Assembly: GCA_014338405.1 (NCBI GenBank)
Contig: JTDE01000915.1
Location: 56,316 to 120,315 of the forward strand
Direction: 5' to 3'
DNA length: 64,000 nucleotides
DNA from: Paragonimus skrjabini miyazakii
Taxonomy: Eukaryota > Platyhelminthes > Trematoda > Plagiorchiida > Troglotrematidae
Every line of letters starts with the position of its first letter. Position 1 is the stretch's first letter. The position numbers and the translations under genes were made by a program. Positions 53,655 through 64,000 of this stretch are shown one piece after another. A model generated the notes under the pieces. The model did no database searches and was not told the origin of the DNA. It was given only the letters and a program-made list of their open reading frames with translations.

Positions 53655-53944
53655 AAACAGCTAATGAGGTGGAGGACAGAATGCAAACTTATTAGAGTTC
53701 TGGAAATCTAAAGTTTGTATACAATTGTTTTTGTATATAGAATGCTGGCTTCAGATGGCTGACCGCGACCGCCTCAATAAAACACGGGAAATGCGGATTT
53801 GCGTGACGCATTTTAATTGTGAATGTCGCTAACGGATTATATAATGAACAGTGGCCAGCATGTGTCTAGCGCTTGATGAGGCCAGTGATTTGCGTGGTAC
53901 GGGGACGGAGGGAGTAGAGAGCACGATCATATTCTGGACCCATT
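53655..53944 (+). repeat. 290-base inverted repeat, left arm
   Basis: The arm matches the reverse complement of 55076-55365 with about six differences in 290 bases. It lies 3' of PLE III and 5' of the PLE IV reverse transcriptase. PLEs are known to carry terminal repeats that can be inverted, so this may be a PLE terminal repeat, but no hammerhead core was found in it. Confidence 0.9.
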
Positions 53945-53974
53945 TTAGCAGGTTTCTTATTCCTGAAAACGCTC

Positions 53975-54600
53975 AGCACCAATGTTTGCAGAATATTCTG
54001 TATGCTGGTTAAGAAAGGACGAATCGCTAAAGACATTCAGGCGTTGCCGTTGTACGAACGTTATGTAGATGATATCGTCCTCTATACGCAATCTCCATGA
54101 CCCATTTTTCAGCGGTAACCAGTTGAACACTCGTCATGCTAACCAATCAGTCACCTGCAAACTAGACGAGAACGAATATTTGACGTTTGTAGACTTCAGA
54201 ATGATGGATCAAAATATATGTGTGTACTGGAAACCTACACCCATTTCACGGAATTTACACCAACACAAAACAAGCCAGCAGTGGCCAGAACATTGTTTAT
54301 GCGCACCAGAAACATTTTTACTGAAAGGTTCCGTTGAATTAATCCGATTGCACTAAACCGCGTTGTAGGATAACGGAGATCCATTGAGACTCATCAAAAG
54401 ACGTGGTCAGCAAAATATAGCAGTAGACAAAGCTCCGACATTTAAAACAAAGAAAGTCAACGTTGCGCCATCATTCAGATAGGATATCATATGGTGGATA
54501 CCTACTCGATACAACAGACGAATCAGTAGGTGGTCCCTCCAAAAGTCGTGTTGATATGTCACATCACCACGGGACAAACAGCTTCAACGTAACATCTTCC
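53975..54600 (+). pseudogene. Penelope-like element relic IV (RT core)
   Basis: A fragment of a PLE reverse transcriptase between two inverted repeat arms. The frame reading L-P-L-Y-E-R-Y-V-D-D-I-V-L-Y-T gives an intact catalytic Y-V-D-D at 54062-54073. After a stop, another frame shows K-Y-M-C-V-L-E-T-Y-T-H-F-T-E-F-T-P and R-T-L-F-M-R-T-R (about 54210-54310), the region after the catalytic core in other PLEs. The endonuclease part is not recognisable. Multiple stops and shifts make it inactive. Confidence 0.8.
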
Positions 54601-55075
54601 GTTTTTCTTTAAGTTCTTCCTTCTGTATAGCACCAGTTAGCCTACACTCCATGGCTTGCCTATGCCATTATAATCAGCCATAGACAGACTGCAATTTCCC
54701 CAGTACCGATATAAACCTGTAAACACAATTACTTGTCTCACAAACCGGAAGATTCTACTGCAGTCAGTCCTGGGTGTTCTGCTTATTACTTGTAGTGGCG
54801 GATTTTACCCCAAGAACGATTTTGAGGACTATTCGATGTCCATAATTCCGAGTATTACACATTTCTTCGCTTTGAAACACAAAACCTCTAGTCGCATCAA
54901 ATAAATGAACCCACATTACAATCGGACCTGCAAGATACTGTTATTTTAAATAATTGGCGAACAAACTCTTGGCGTCAACTCACACTGCATTTACCAATTT
55001 GCCGAAAACCGCGGCGAAAGTTCATTGGCGGGACAAACAGGTCCTTGACCTCTAGAATTGAGAAACATTTGTTAT
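54601..55075. other. Interior of the 53.7/55.4 kb inverted repeat, no assignment
   Basis: This stretch lies between the PLE IV fragment and the right arm. A short minus-strand frame continues from the right arm (54975-55169). No family was recognised. Confidence 0.4.
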
Positions 55076-55365
55076 AATGGGTCCAGAATATGATCGTGCA
55101 CTCTACTCCCTCCGTCCCCGTACCACGCAAATCACTGGCCTCATCAAGCGCTAGACACATGCTGGCCACTGTTCATTATATAATCCGTTAGCGACATTCA
55201 CAATTAAAATGCGTCACGCAAATCCGCATTTCCCGTGTTTTATTGAGGCGGTCGCGGTCAGCCATCTGAAGCCAGCATTCTATATACAAAAACAATTGTA
55301 TGCAAACTTTAGATTTCCAGAAACCTGATAAGTTTGCATTCTGTCATCCACCTCATTAGCTGTTT
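55076..55365 (-). repeat. 290-base inverted repeat, right arm
   Basis: Reverse complement of 53655-53944 at about 98% identity. Its high identity compared with the strongly decayed PLE fragment between the arms suggests the two arms share a recent origin or have been kept alike by gene conversion. Confidence 0.9.
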
Positions 55366-55529
55366 TAATTCCCTACCCACCGTAACACAAGTTTTACTTT
55401 TTACAAATGGTGGAAAATTTATATAAAAACCGCAATTTCCTCAAGGCTCATCATTAATCAACCAAATTATCAATCAACAAGTAAAGTATTTATGTGATTT
55501 TGAGTTGGAGTTATGTACTAGTCACAGAA

Positions 55530-55830
55530 ACATCGTTCTAAGTTAACTGGACAATCGGGCATCGCTGACAAACAAATGTGACTGTTTGCACACGATGCAT
55601 CAGCCGTGCCTACTGTGAGGTCGTTGGTGCGTTGGTCAATGATGTTGTCTTATGAATGTGAGGTTGAAGAGCAAATTCCAGCCGTGACAAGGATATAGAT
55701 TCTTCCGAGTCTTAACAAGAGGAAAACCCTAGTCTAGTGCTTCTGTTCAACAAATGATGGTTGGAATGTCCACGAAAATGCGGCGGTTTTGATCAATTGT
55801 GAGTGCTTTTCAGTTCATTTGAAACTAACT
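55530..55830 (+). repeat. tRNA-like hammerhead SINE, copy S7 (diverged)
   Basis: A + strand copy recognised from the block ACTGTGAGGTCGTTGGTGCG (about 55,613), the segment GCCGTGACAAGGATAT near 55,682 and the conserved CTAGTCTAGTGCTTCTGTTC (about 55,729), in the order seen in S1-S3. Box A and the hammerhead are both degraded: box I is not recognisable, while a GAAAA block and the UAGUC/UAGUG end remain. The tail with GATCAATTGTGA follows at about 55,791. Confidence 0.7.
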
Positions 55831-58180
55831 TAATAGACTAATGCGTCGAAGTCTATCGTTATCTTATACATTTCGTACAGTGTTCTAATCTCAACGATAA
55901 AGGTCATGATCTGTGAAAGGCAGGTTTCATGCTGGACACATCATTTTTTATCATGGAGTTGTCCTCAAATCTTTCTGAAACATACTTAGTATTTGGTATT
56001 ACTTAGAATGACGATAAGTAAATAAGTCTGGTTTCTGTTGGTTGATTGCTGATAAATTAACGAGAACTTTGGAAGTAGATTTACTATTTCATTTTCACAT
56101 TTCAACTGACCACAGATGGTCGAAGCCGTTATATGAAGGGGGGAATCTACCTTCTAAAGTTTTTCTCACAGACTTCTTTATAAAATATACATCATAAAAT
56201 GCACATTATCCATCATGTATTATAAATCTTGGAATGCCCCAACCGTAACTATGATCCAACTCCGACCGAGAAAATTGATCACATTTGCTTGATACACGTA
56301 TGGGCTGTTAGGGTTCGTGACATGCTGTACGTGTCTATCAATTACTTAGGACCGTAATGAAAATACTTAGGTGTAGCTACTTTGGATTTCCTCTTAGTAT
56401 ATATACATAAAACAAATGGGCCATCAAACGTTAATGTTTCTTCCTTTGTCTAAACTAGACAGCTCTTACTCTTGTTTGTGCTAACGTCGAATTTTCGGTC
56501 AAAATGTGCAAGCAATCAAAAACCAAATGAGCTCTAAAACCATCGAACTGGTCACCACTTAGGATGTTCATGAAAATACCAACAGCAGTAACCAGAATGA
56601 TGCAAAGTAGGTTTTGTTGAATCGATTAATAACGGTCCAAGGTAACAAACAGTTTGACGTGAGACAAATGAAAAGCATTGATGAGAGACCATTTGAAATT
56701 GCTCAGAATTTGACACGTCAGGTGAGAAATAAATTCATGCTAACAGGGCACATGTTTTACATGTGATTTAAACCATTCATCTATTTCGTTAGAGGCGCGC
56801 AAAGTTCGTCAAATTATTCAGAGGGGAAAGGGCTTATACCAGAGTACATGAATAATAAACATAGTTGTGTATTCCGAAAAGCTGATATAACTCTACTTTC
56901 ACTTCGATATAGTCGTTTTACGAGTGTATTCGATTAATATATAACCACTTGCTCATTCTGTCATTCGTGAACTGAACATGGACTCATTAATATCAAACAA
57001 AATCTTCACCAAAGCTGGTAGTTGGGAGACTTATACGTTTTCCATTACCGCGTTTGGAAATTCAAGATATATCTTGCAAAATCGTTGTGGTTAACAACAT
57101 TTTGTGACGAACGTGTTTAGTATACCAGTATCACTACGACAACAATATGATATCAATATTCTTTCGGTGTACGCGAGGCCAGGAGATTCAGTAGTATCTA
57201 TCAACAAAGCTTATGTGAAGTTTAGTGAAGAGCATGAAATCCTTCACATGATTTCTATCCGATAACACCTGTAGGAAGAAAATTAGGAACTGACTGTCAT
57301 CAAAAAATTTGGTCAAGACCAACAACACAGTAAGAGTCTGTACGAACAGTTGATACAGCTGGATAATATAAATTGGCATACACTGAAAAAGTAGCTAACA
57401 AAAACTCTTAGACAGTTTTGAACAGTTGGTTCTAACTAACTCAAGAAAACTATTTTACTGTCAACAACGGCAATAGTTTATCAGAGAACAAACGATGCTG
57501 TGGATAAATTGAAAAACATTGACTGGAAGTGCGGGAGAATTTAGGTGTTTATTCATTTTAGGTAAAACAGTCACAGTGCTTTTTCGGTAAACAAACATAA
57601 CTAAGTTTCTGCCAAAAAGTAAAGACTCTTCACGGTATGAAAATCAAGTACCCTATGCAAATGATATTTCCTCACACTATATTAATGTACGCATTTTAGG
57701 AGCAGGCTATGTTAGTAGTATAAACAAAAGGTTTCCGCATCGGTTAATAATGATTAGATCATGCTAATGAAAGGTGTCTCCTGGATGTGTTTTCTGTCAT
57801 TATTTTGATAGTGAATATTCTATTGCTAGCAAGATTTTACGGTGTATTTTCTAATATAAGCCAACACTAGGATGTGTTTACATTCCTATTTGGGTTCGGA
57901 CAGTAATCATAATAGACAATAAAACAAAGGAATCGCACTCATATGATTAGATCAGATGAGTACCTGTCACTTGTAATCTGGTAAATAATTACTTGATAAG
58001 ATATGCTTCACAAAATAGGACTTGATAATGCTGATAACTACTGTATTGATGAATCTGACAGGTTTACTAAATATTACTGGAATAAGACGGGTTACACCTC
58101 AATATAAGTAACAACTTCAGTTGTTGTACGCTCATTCAACAAATGTTGAGCGATGACCTTATATAACCAATGACACCAAA
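55831..58180. other. Intron 2 stretch, nothing assignable
   Basis: AT-rich intronic DNA without a recognised exon, RNA gene or repeat. Confidence 0.45.
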
Positions 58181-58231
58181 TATGTGAACAAAACTAAGTC
58201 GCTTGAAATGTGGTCACGTACACGAAATAAA

Positions 58232-58352
58232 CCTGAGTTTGAACAAAATAGTTGCATGAGGAACACTGGTGTATTCTGGCATTTAGTATTGACTCATCAG
58301 TACCACATAATCAATAACACGGTAAACTTCCAATTTCACGTCTACAGTACTT
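58232..58352 (-). repeat. Inverted PLE terminal repeat, left copy, with hammerhead
   Basis: In the minus direction this segment matches 58652-58772 on the + strand, with shared blocks TACTGTAGAC, CGTGTTATTGATTAT, ACTGATGAG and TTTTGTTCAAA. It carries the hammerhead 58266-58306. It lies just 5' of the PLE V coding fragment in opposite orientation, the arrangement described for 5'-truncated PLEs that retain an inverted partial terminal repeat. Confidence 0.8.
58266..58306 (-). ncRNA. PLE hammerhead, box II mutated
   Basis: On the minus strand box I is intact (CUGAUGA, complement of 58294-58300), with GGUA before it and the same GUCAAUAC stem II as the intact copy at 63.8 kb. GAAA has become UAAA, and the cleavage end reads AUAC in place of AUCUAC. 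Loss of G12 predicts no activity. Confidence 0.7.
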
Positions 58353-58379
58353 GGGTGGTATGTAGTCATAGAGAACCGT

Positions 58380-58577
58380 AAGCCCCCATCTTCGTCGATC
58401 GAACGACACATACTGTCAGCTGGCCACAATGTGAACCTGACCTCAGCCTTCACCATCATAGTACGCCGTCACAACCCACGGTTCCTAAAATTTGCTGAAG
58501 CCGTCGCGATAAACCGGTTCAAACCTGTGTTGTGTGTACAAAAACAATTACTTGTGAACCTGAGGTTGCCATGATCC
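58380..58577 (+). pseudogene. Penelope-like element V, C-terminal fragment
   Basis: About 65 codons are open in one frame and read S-S-S-I-E-R-H-I-L-S-A-G-H-N-V, then F-A-E-A-V-A-I and P-V-L-C-V-Q-K-Q-L-L-V-N-L, ending in a TGA at 58572-58574. This is the C-terminus that follows the GIY-YIG domain in PLE proteins, matching PLE I at 38381-38560. The rest of the protein is absent, so the copy is strongly 5'-truncated. It is bracketed by inverted terminal repeats. Confidence 0.88.
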
Positions 58578-58651
58578 TAAGTCACAGTGAGCGTCATTCA
58601 GATCTCACGATTGAGTGTTTATGTTATTGTTGGTTTCTTTGTTTAAACCCC

Positions 58652-58772
58652 TAAATACTGTAGACTTTAAATTGATAGGTTCCCGTGTTATTGATTATTT
58701 GATACTGATGAGCTAATACGAAATGCCAGTGTCTACCAGTGTTAGTCTTCTAACTGTTTTGTTCAAATTACT
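58652..58772 (+). repeat. PLE terminal repeat, right copy, with hammerhead
   Basis: The 3' tail of PLE V, homologous to 58232-58352 (inverted) and to 63725-63850 (minus strand). It starts about 80 bases after the PLE V stop and contains the hammerhead at 58699-58739. Confidence 0.8.
58699..58739 (+). ncRNA. PLE hammerhead, core intact with weakened stems
   Basis: Box I CUGAUGA (58705-58711), GAAA (58720-58723) and the cleavage triplet GUC (58731-58733) are all present. The outer stem pairs UUGAUA with UACCAG with one A-C mismatch and a wobble. Stem II keeps only the G712-C719 pair, and stem III is A-U, two wobbles and a C-G closing a two-base loop. Core bases permit cleavage, but the weak stems make activity doubtful. 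Confidence 0.7.
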
Positions 58773-61700
58773 GAAGGGGTATAACTTTTTCAAAGCTGAG
58801 TTTGTTTGCATTCGTGGGATAATGGAAAATGAATGGCAGCAACACGCGTCAAGCGTCCAAATGCAAGACAGATGCAAAGATATGGAACAAGATCGATGAA
58901 ATGCGGTCGGATCGGTCTGGTATGTGACCACATACCGATTAGGTGTCATGGTGGGGTGTAAGAAAGCCTCTAGCACAGGGATTGGGGAAGGAGAGATTTG
59001 ACATACAGCAATATGTTTGTGGACGGGTGAGCAGAAACCTCTGATTAGGTGGGCAGGATGGAGACTTTGTACTTTTGGATGCGGATCGTGAGGATAACAA
59101 CAACATGAGACTACTTACACAAGGTCACGGAGGGAAGCGCTACAGGGTCAGTCGAAAGGAATTTTGGATTCCGAACATGTCCTATAGTTGTATTTTTGAG
59201 AAATACCTAAGAATTATTTTCAACTTAACGGAAAGCAACGTCTGAAAAATAAACATGAATCAGAGACACTACTGGCGTAAAAAGTTGGATGCTGCTTGGT
59301 TTGTGTTCATCTGAAAAACCTATGAAAAATTGTAGGTAATATACGTAATGTCCAACGCCTCGTAAAAATGAGCTCAACATGCTCAACGCCTAAACACTGA
59401 AATGCGGCCGGTAGGTCATTTAAAATATCTTATATGATTCCGTTGTTACACTAAATATGTTCAAGTAGAATACCTTCGGAGTAATCTGAGGAGTTTCTTG
59501 TATCTTCAGCAATGTTTTTTATTTGAATCAGCAACCATTTGTCGTAGGATGTCAGCACTTTCTTCGAACTCTCCAGTCACAAACGTGACGTTCTATGCTT
59601 GGCATGTCGCTATTAACTGCAGCAGTAGTAGTCTACAGTTTAGAATATGTGGCGTTATTTTGAGAGCAAGCAAATTGCTCCAGTTGACCGTCTCAACAGA
59701 CGTAAAGCTAAACTACTCTCACTGTTCTGAAACGAACGCTAGTAATCTTGAACTTTGCACGAGCTGACCGTGTGAACGTCCGTACGGAAATATCTTCTGT
59801 GTCTGTCTGTTTTGCTTTATAAATTTTGTAATTATTCCAGGTAGGAAATACTATTGATATTCATCATGGTATAGGTGTTCTAAACCGGAAGTTCAGAAAT
59901 GGGACTGCCTTATTAGGATAGCAATATCATTTGTTTAATAAATTCATCTCTTTGCAAATAATATGATCTTTCTCATGGATGTGCCCCAACAAATTAATCT
60001 TTTGGAAGGATCACTCGTACCCGGCTAGGCGGACAGAAAAAGACCTAGAAAGGTCCTAAGTTGATTAGAATTTCCTTGAGGTTCCTTGATATCATCATGA
60101 TTCCATTCGTTAAATAGGCAGGTCAGGTCTGCGAGATAGGGGTGTTTTATGGTTTACATGGAGAGCTCTCAGTGTTGCATTTTGGCAGAAGTCAATATCT
60201 TTTCGGGTTTATATGAACAAATGTTATTCTTTTTGCTTTGTTTTATTTTTTAGTAACTGCTCAGTTGTGTATTAGGAGCACCACTTAGTCAAAGAAATTG
60301 TGTTGCACAGAACGTTTTGGGTGCGGTAATTCACAGAAACCTGTCAAAAATAGTATAAACTTTCGACCCAAATGACCACTGGCTATATTGAGATGAGAGA
60401 TGCTACATACGGACAAGCTTTCTAGAAGCTGCTCTGCTTATTTTATCAGAGATAGTAAAGTGGGTTGAAGCGATGAGTTCACTTTTCACCGAGAACAGCA
60501 TAATCAATTCAAAGACGAAGTATTCCTTGTAGTACAAACTGTATGGCATGCGAGCGAGAGTTAAATTTTTAAAATGAAATATAGCTTTTTGGATATGAAG
60601 AAGTATGTTGCTGTAGTATTCTGAATACCATCGATGCACATAAAAAGTTATGATCTCCTCGACACAGGTCATCCTCATATAGACAGAGGTGTGATAGGTT
60701 TTGCGTGTTGCCGTATAAAAACGATGCCAATGTACATCCCGAGATTTTGTAAACATTTAATAAATTTTGAAAGTAAGTAAATAACAATAAGAACAATAGA
60801 ATAACGTGAGATAATCTGCAAAAATCTCAAAACGTTACCTTATCAGAAACTATAACGTACAAAATACCAAATGACAAAATTTTGGACAACGTAGCTTTGG
60901 TGAATTTTAACGGCTACAAGTTCAAGTTACACATTCACATAGTAAACTTTTTATCAACAACTAGGAGACACGCAGCCACCAGCCAATTAGTCACAGACAA
61001 GGTTGGATTAAAGCTTACCGTACCGCTTATTGTGCCGTCACTTTCAAGAATCACATGGGTTCCCTAACCTTTCGTTCGGACATTTAATAAACACGCCACA
61101 TTTAACGTGTTTTGCCTTCCATATAATTTACGGCGGCTATGTTTATCAACCGATATCGTTTATTTTTCTGCGTATACCAGGTTGATGCAATCTGAATGGT
61201 TGCTATGACACTGTGGCCGATAGCAGTTGACGACGTCATGTTTAATCGTTGTTCTTTCCAAAATATCCTGGTTATATGAAATAAGTGGCATGCTAATATC
61301 TTACAACATTTGTCTTTGTGCTGTGCTCATGGAGTTGGCCACAATAACATAAAGTTTCAAAATCCTAACCTACTTATCGTCTGCTGTTTTTGGTGACCAC
61401 TTTTCAGTCCGCTGCCAAAAACCGATTCCGTCCACAGTTTTATCTTGATTAACCAGACAGAATTTAGACGCCTGCTTTTGTGTATACAAAACACTGGAAA
61501 GTGTAGGAATAAACTTTCAACTCAGTAGCAAAAAGATACAAAAGGCTTTTCTTTTAATGAGCAATGGTTGATTTTGTGCAATTGTAAACACTCGTCATTT
61601 TTCAAAACTTTGAAACATCTCAGTTTATCATTGTTTGTCCGATATTTCAACGACCGTTGTTATTAAATTATTGTCATATCGAAGAGCCGATGAGGTTGAG

Positions 61701-63600
61701 TGTGCAAAATAAATCAGCTTTACAAGTTGCTAACTTCAAAATAAATTCCTGAGATAATGATTCGGGCAGTAGTAGCCATAAACCAGGTTAGTTTTTTCAT
61801 AAATAGGTACCAGACGACTTCTTGCTCGATGATATATTAACTGAAGCCATAATCTGTATGTCTGCCACGCTAATGGGTTTGTTATGCGATCAAAACCCAT
61901 GTGAATAGTACATCAGTATACTTCTGCAGTTGGTGTAATTTATTCGGACACTAGTAATTGGTGTCGTGTTGTAAGCGCAGTCTTAACCTGAGGTCAGCTC
62001 CGCTGCACCTCAGTATTCACATCGCAGTCTATAGGTTTCTCCGTTTGGCATAACGCAACTGATATTGTACAACAATCTTACATAATTTCTTAACACTAAG
62101 ATATAACAACGTAACACACTTCAGTGAGCAAAGCAGTCAAAAAGCAGTAGGCAGTTGTTTTCGTACAGAGAGGGATATGTTCCGCCTGTTACAAGCTCTA
62201 ATCGATGAGATTTTGAAAGCAAACGATTGCCAACTGATCAACCGACAGGGCACATTTGATACATATTTAAATGACGGTCTAAGAGGCACATGTTAATCTG
62301 TAACATATGAGAAAAACGAGTTGTAATTCATTTCACCAGGGAATATTAAGCTGATCACAAGCGTGCCACACAAGCGACAGCTAATTGTGCGCTGTGATCC
62401 CAACGCAGTAAACAAAAAACTGTTCACCGTTCAATCCTAACTTGCAAACTAACTAAAGTGATGTACTTGCGCCGTTGACGTTTTGACTTTCAGCCAGCCT
62501 ACTAAGCATTCTGTAACTACAGTTTATGCATTCACTGAAGTCATACTTCGACTTTGCGTCGAAGGCACTAATAACATATGCGGTTATTTAATCGATTGAT
62601 GAAGACTTTTGTATTAGAACGTCAACAACTGAAACATGAAGTAACAGACTTCAGCCATAATTGCTATGCATCTCAACATGTTGTATTGTATACCAAGTTC
62701 TCATCTTCAATCAATTTTGAAACGTTTTTTCAGTACCAGTAACGGAACAGCTTCTATATAAATCTGCAGCTCGGTTGAAATAATCATTTTACTGGACTTG
62801 CCTAAAGATATACACACCTGAGAGTGAACACATAGCAGTAGTCAACATACAACAGGAGATAAAGCGTCGGCAAGTGTTGTTATTCCACTAATTTGGTCCC
62901 AACGGCATGTAATTATTATTACTGTTGACTTTGACGGATGAATTTTGAGAAAGAATCATGGTTGCACATTGGTAACAGAAAGGTGCACACTATCATTACT
63001 CGTTACTCAAATTTTCTTTGTAAAAACTATATTGCTTCTAGAGGTTAAGAGTAACCCTAGTGAAACCTAGCAATGCGCAAGGATGACTGTTCATTTTAGC
63101 GGTTCTGACGATGAGCAAACTCAGATGGAATGAATATTATTGAAATATAAAATCCCTCCAAAGAAACACGCTACTCTTCCAATGGGAGATGTTGTTGTTG
63201 CCGTGTGTGCTATGTGACGGAACTGTTAAAGCAAGCTAAGAGCAAATTCACTGAAAGAGCACGCAATAGTAAATATTCCAATAATTAAATGAAATCGTTG
63301 AAACGAGGACAAAGTTGGATAAAGGGGATCACTTCTGTGAATCTGATGAAAAGGATACCATGCTGTAAATGTGCTCAAACTGAGCAAAATGTTTAACAGA
63401 AATAACATTACTTGTAGGAAAGTAACCAGCATCAAAACAGGTCTTTTAATGCAAACTGTGGAAGTCCAATACTAAACCGATTTTAAATACGGTGAGGTAA
63501 AACAGAACTGCGAATACGTAAAAATGATATATAAAAGATTCTGCAGAAAAATCCACAATATAAACAAAAGTAGATTGAAGTGTTTTTAAATATACCTACA
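58773..63600. other. Intron 2 stretch, nothing assignable
   Basis: AT-rich intronic DNA. Open frames at 59498-59767 and 60403-60756 show no recognised domain. No TM3-coding exon of the receptor was found here. Confidence 0.45.
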
Positions 63601-63724
63601 TAATACGGGAAACGTTGCTCCTGCCGTTGACAACCATGTCACCTTGACTACGAGGAACGACTATGAAGTATATCAGAAAATTCGTAGTGAAGGGTGGTCT
63701 TTCATTACATATGAGTATGGTAAA

Positions 63725-63850
63725 AATATTAATTTAAAACAGTTCATTCCCTTCAGTAGTTTGAACAAAACAGGTAGAACACGAAAACTGGTAGATGCAA
63801 GCATTTCGTATTGACTCATCAGTACCAAATTTACAATAACATGAAACGGT
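63725..63850 (-). repeat. PLE terminal repeat of element VI, with intact hammerhead
   Basis: In the minus direction this is homologous to the PLE V tail: shared TGTTATTG, GGTACTGATGAG, CTACCAG and TGTTTTGTTCAAA blocks in the same order. It lies about 60-90 bases downstream of the stop of the minus-strand PLE VI fragment. Confidence 0.8.
63788..63828 (-). ncRNA. PLE hammerhead ribozyme with every core base intact
   Basis: Minus strand, 41 bases. The outer stem pairs GGUA with UACC perfectly and extends by U-A and U-G. Box I is CUGAUGA (complement of 63816-63822), stem II is G-C and U-A closing the loop CAAU, box II is GAAA, and stem III is AUGC/GCAU with a UU loop. The cleavage triplet AUC precedes UACC, so the predicted cut is between 63794 and 63793. 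Short stem III and a minimal stem II fit the compact hammerheads known from Penelope-like elements. Activity of such minimal forms often needs dimers, so in vivo cleavage as a monomer is uncertain. Confidence 0.85.
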
Positions 63851-63914
63851 GTTTTATATCGAACAGTTAGGGGTGGGTAGGATGGATAGTTGATTGATGG
63901 ATTAGAAAACGTCA

Positions 63915-64000
63915 CTAAGTCCAGGGTAGGGTCAAATTCACGTACAATTGTTTCTGAACACAGCTTCTCTGTGACAGTGTCTAATAACATCAGCAGATTG
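63915..64000 (-). pseudogene. Penelope-like element VI, C-terminal fragment, cut by window end
   Basis: On the minus strand one frame reads C-V-Q-K-Q-L-Y-V-N-L-T-L-P-W-T followed by TAG (complement of 63915-63917). This is the C-terminus seen in PLE V and II. The element enters from beyond position 64000, so how complete it is cannot be seen. Its tail carries the intact hammerhead. Confidence 0.75.

Larger units (their letters stand above)
45998..64000 (+). other. Intron 2 of the GPCR gene, 3' end not reached
   Basis: The donor GTAAGC at 45998 opens an intron that extends at least to the end of the window. I found no + strand segment resembling TM3 (a cysteine, a D-x-x-x-C helix, then D-R-Y) before 64000. 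The intron carries PLE relics of both orientations, a SINE and several inverted repeats. Confidence 0.65.

Noticed and set aside
1..64000. CRISPR arrays, bacterial operons and Shine-Dalgarno sites
   Set aside because: No regularly spaced repeats, no dense coding and no bacterial gene organisation are present; the splice-junction evidence shows eukaryotic DNA.

Overview
The window looks like AT-rich intronic DNA from a flatworm, most likely a digenean of the schistosome type. Three things point that way: a biogenic-amine receptor gene with very large introns, several decayed Penelope-like retroelements (PLEs, reverse transcriptase plus GIY-YIG endonuclease), and a dispersed tRNA-like SINE that carries a hammerhead ribozyme, as the Sm-alpha family of schistosomes is known to do. 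The species assignment is inference.

Only one protein gene is well supported. It is a class A aminergic (serotonin-receptor-like) GPCR on the + strand. Exon 1 (14072-14227) encodes a short N-terminus and TM1. Exon 2 (45889-45997) encodes TM2 and the first extracellular loop. The two join in phase 0 across an intron of 31,661 bases. Exon 2 ends in phase 1, and no TM3 exon is visible before the window ends, so intron 2 exceeds 18 kb. About 14 kb of upstream DNA holds no clear gene; two exon-like relics on the minus strand (about 3.2 kb and 12.8 kb) are recorded with low confidence.

Intron 1 holds a PLE relic interrupted by an assembly gap (21.6-22.96 kb), SINE copies (25.4-25.8, 31.0-31.3, 36.3-36.7 kb), the most complete PLE (37.1-38.6 kb), a 0.9-1.3 kb inverted duplication (35.3-36.7 against 43.1-44.0 kb, the second arm containing a 338-base gap), and a snap-back SINE hairpin with a 13-base target-site duplication 0.6 kb upstream of exon 2.

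Intron 2 holds a PLE 3' relic (52.5-53.1 kb), a PLE reverse-transcriptase relic (54.0-54.6 kb) inside a 290-base inverted repeat of about 98% identity, another SINE (55.5-55.8 kb), a 5'-truncated PLE flanked by inverted terminal repeats that each carry a hammerhead motif (58.2-58.8 kb), and the 3' end of a minus-strand PLE (63.7-64.0 kb) whose hammerhead retains every core base.

The strongest theme is self-cleaving RNA. Two unrelated retroelement classes in one gene each carry hammerhead ribozymes at several stages of decay, all within the transcribed introns of a neurotransmitter receptor. The PLE hammerheads sit roughly 80-130 bases downstream of the end of the PLE reading frame. The remaining DNA, more than half of the window, shows nothing I can assign.
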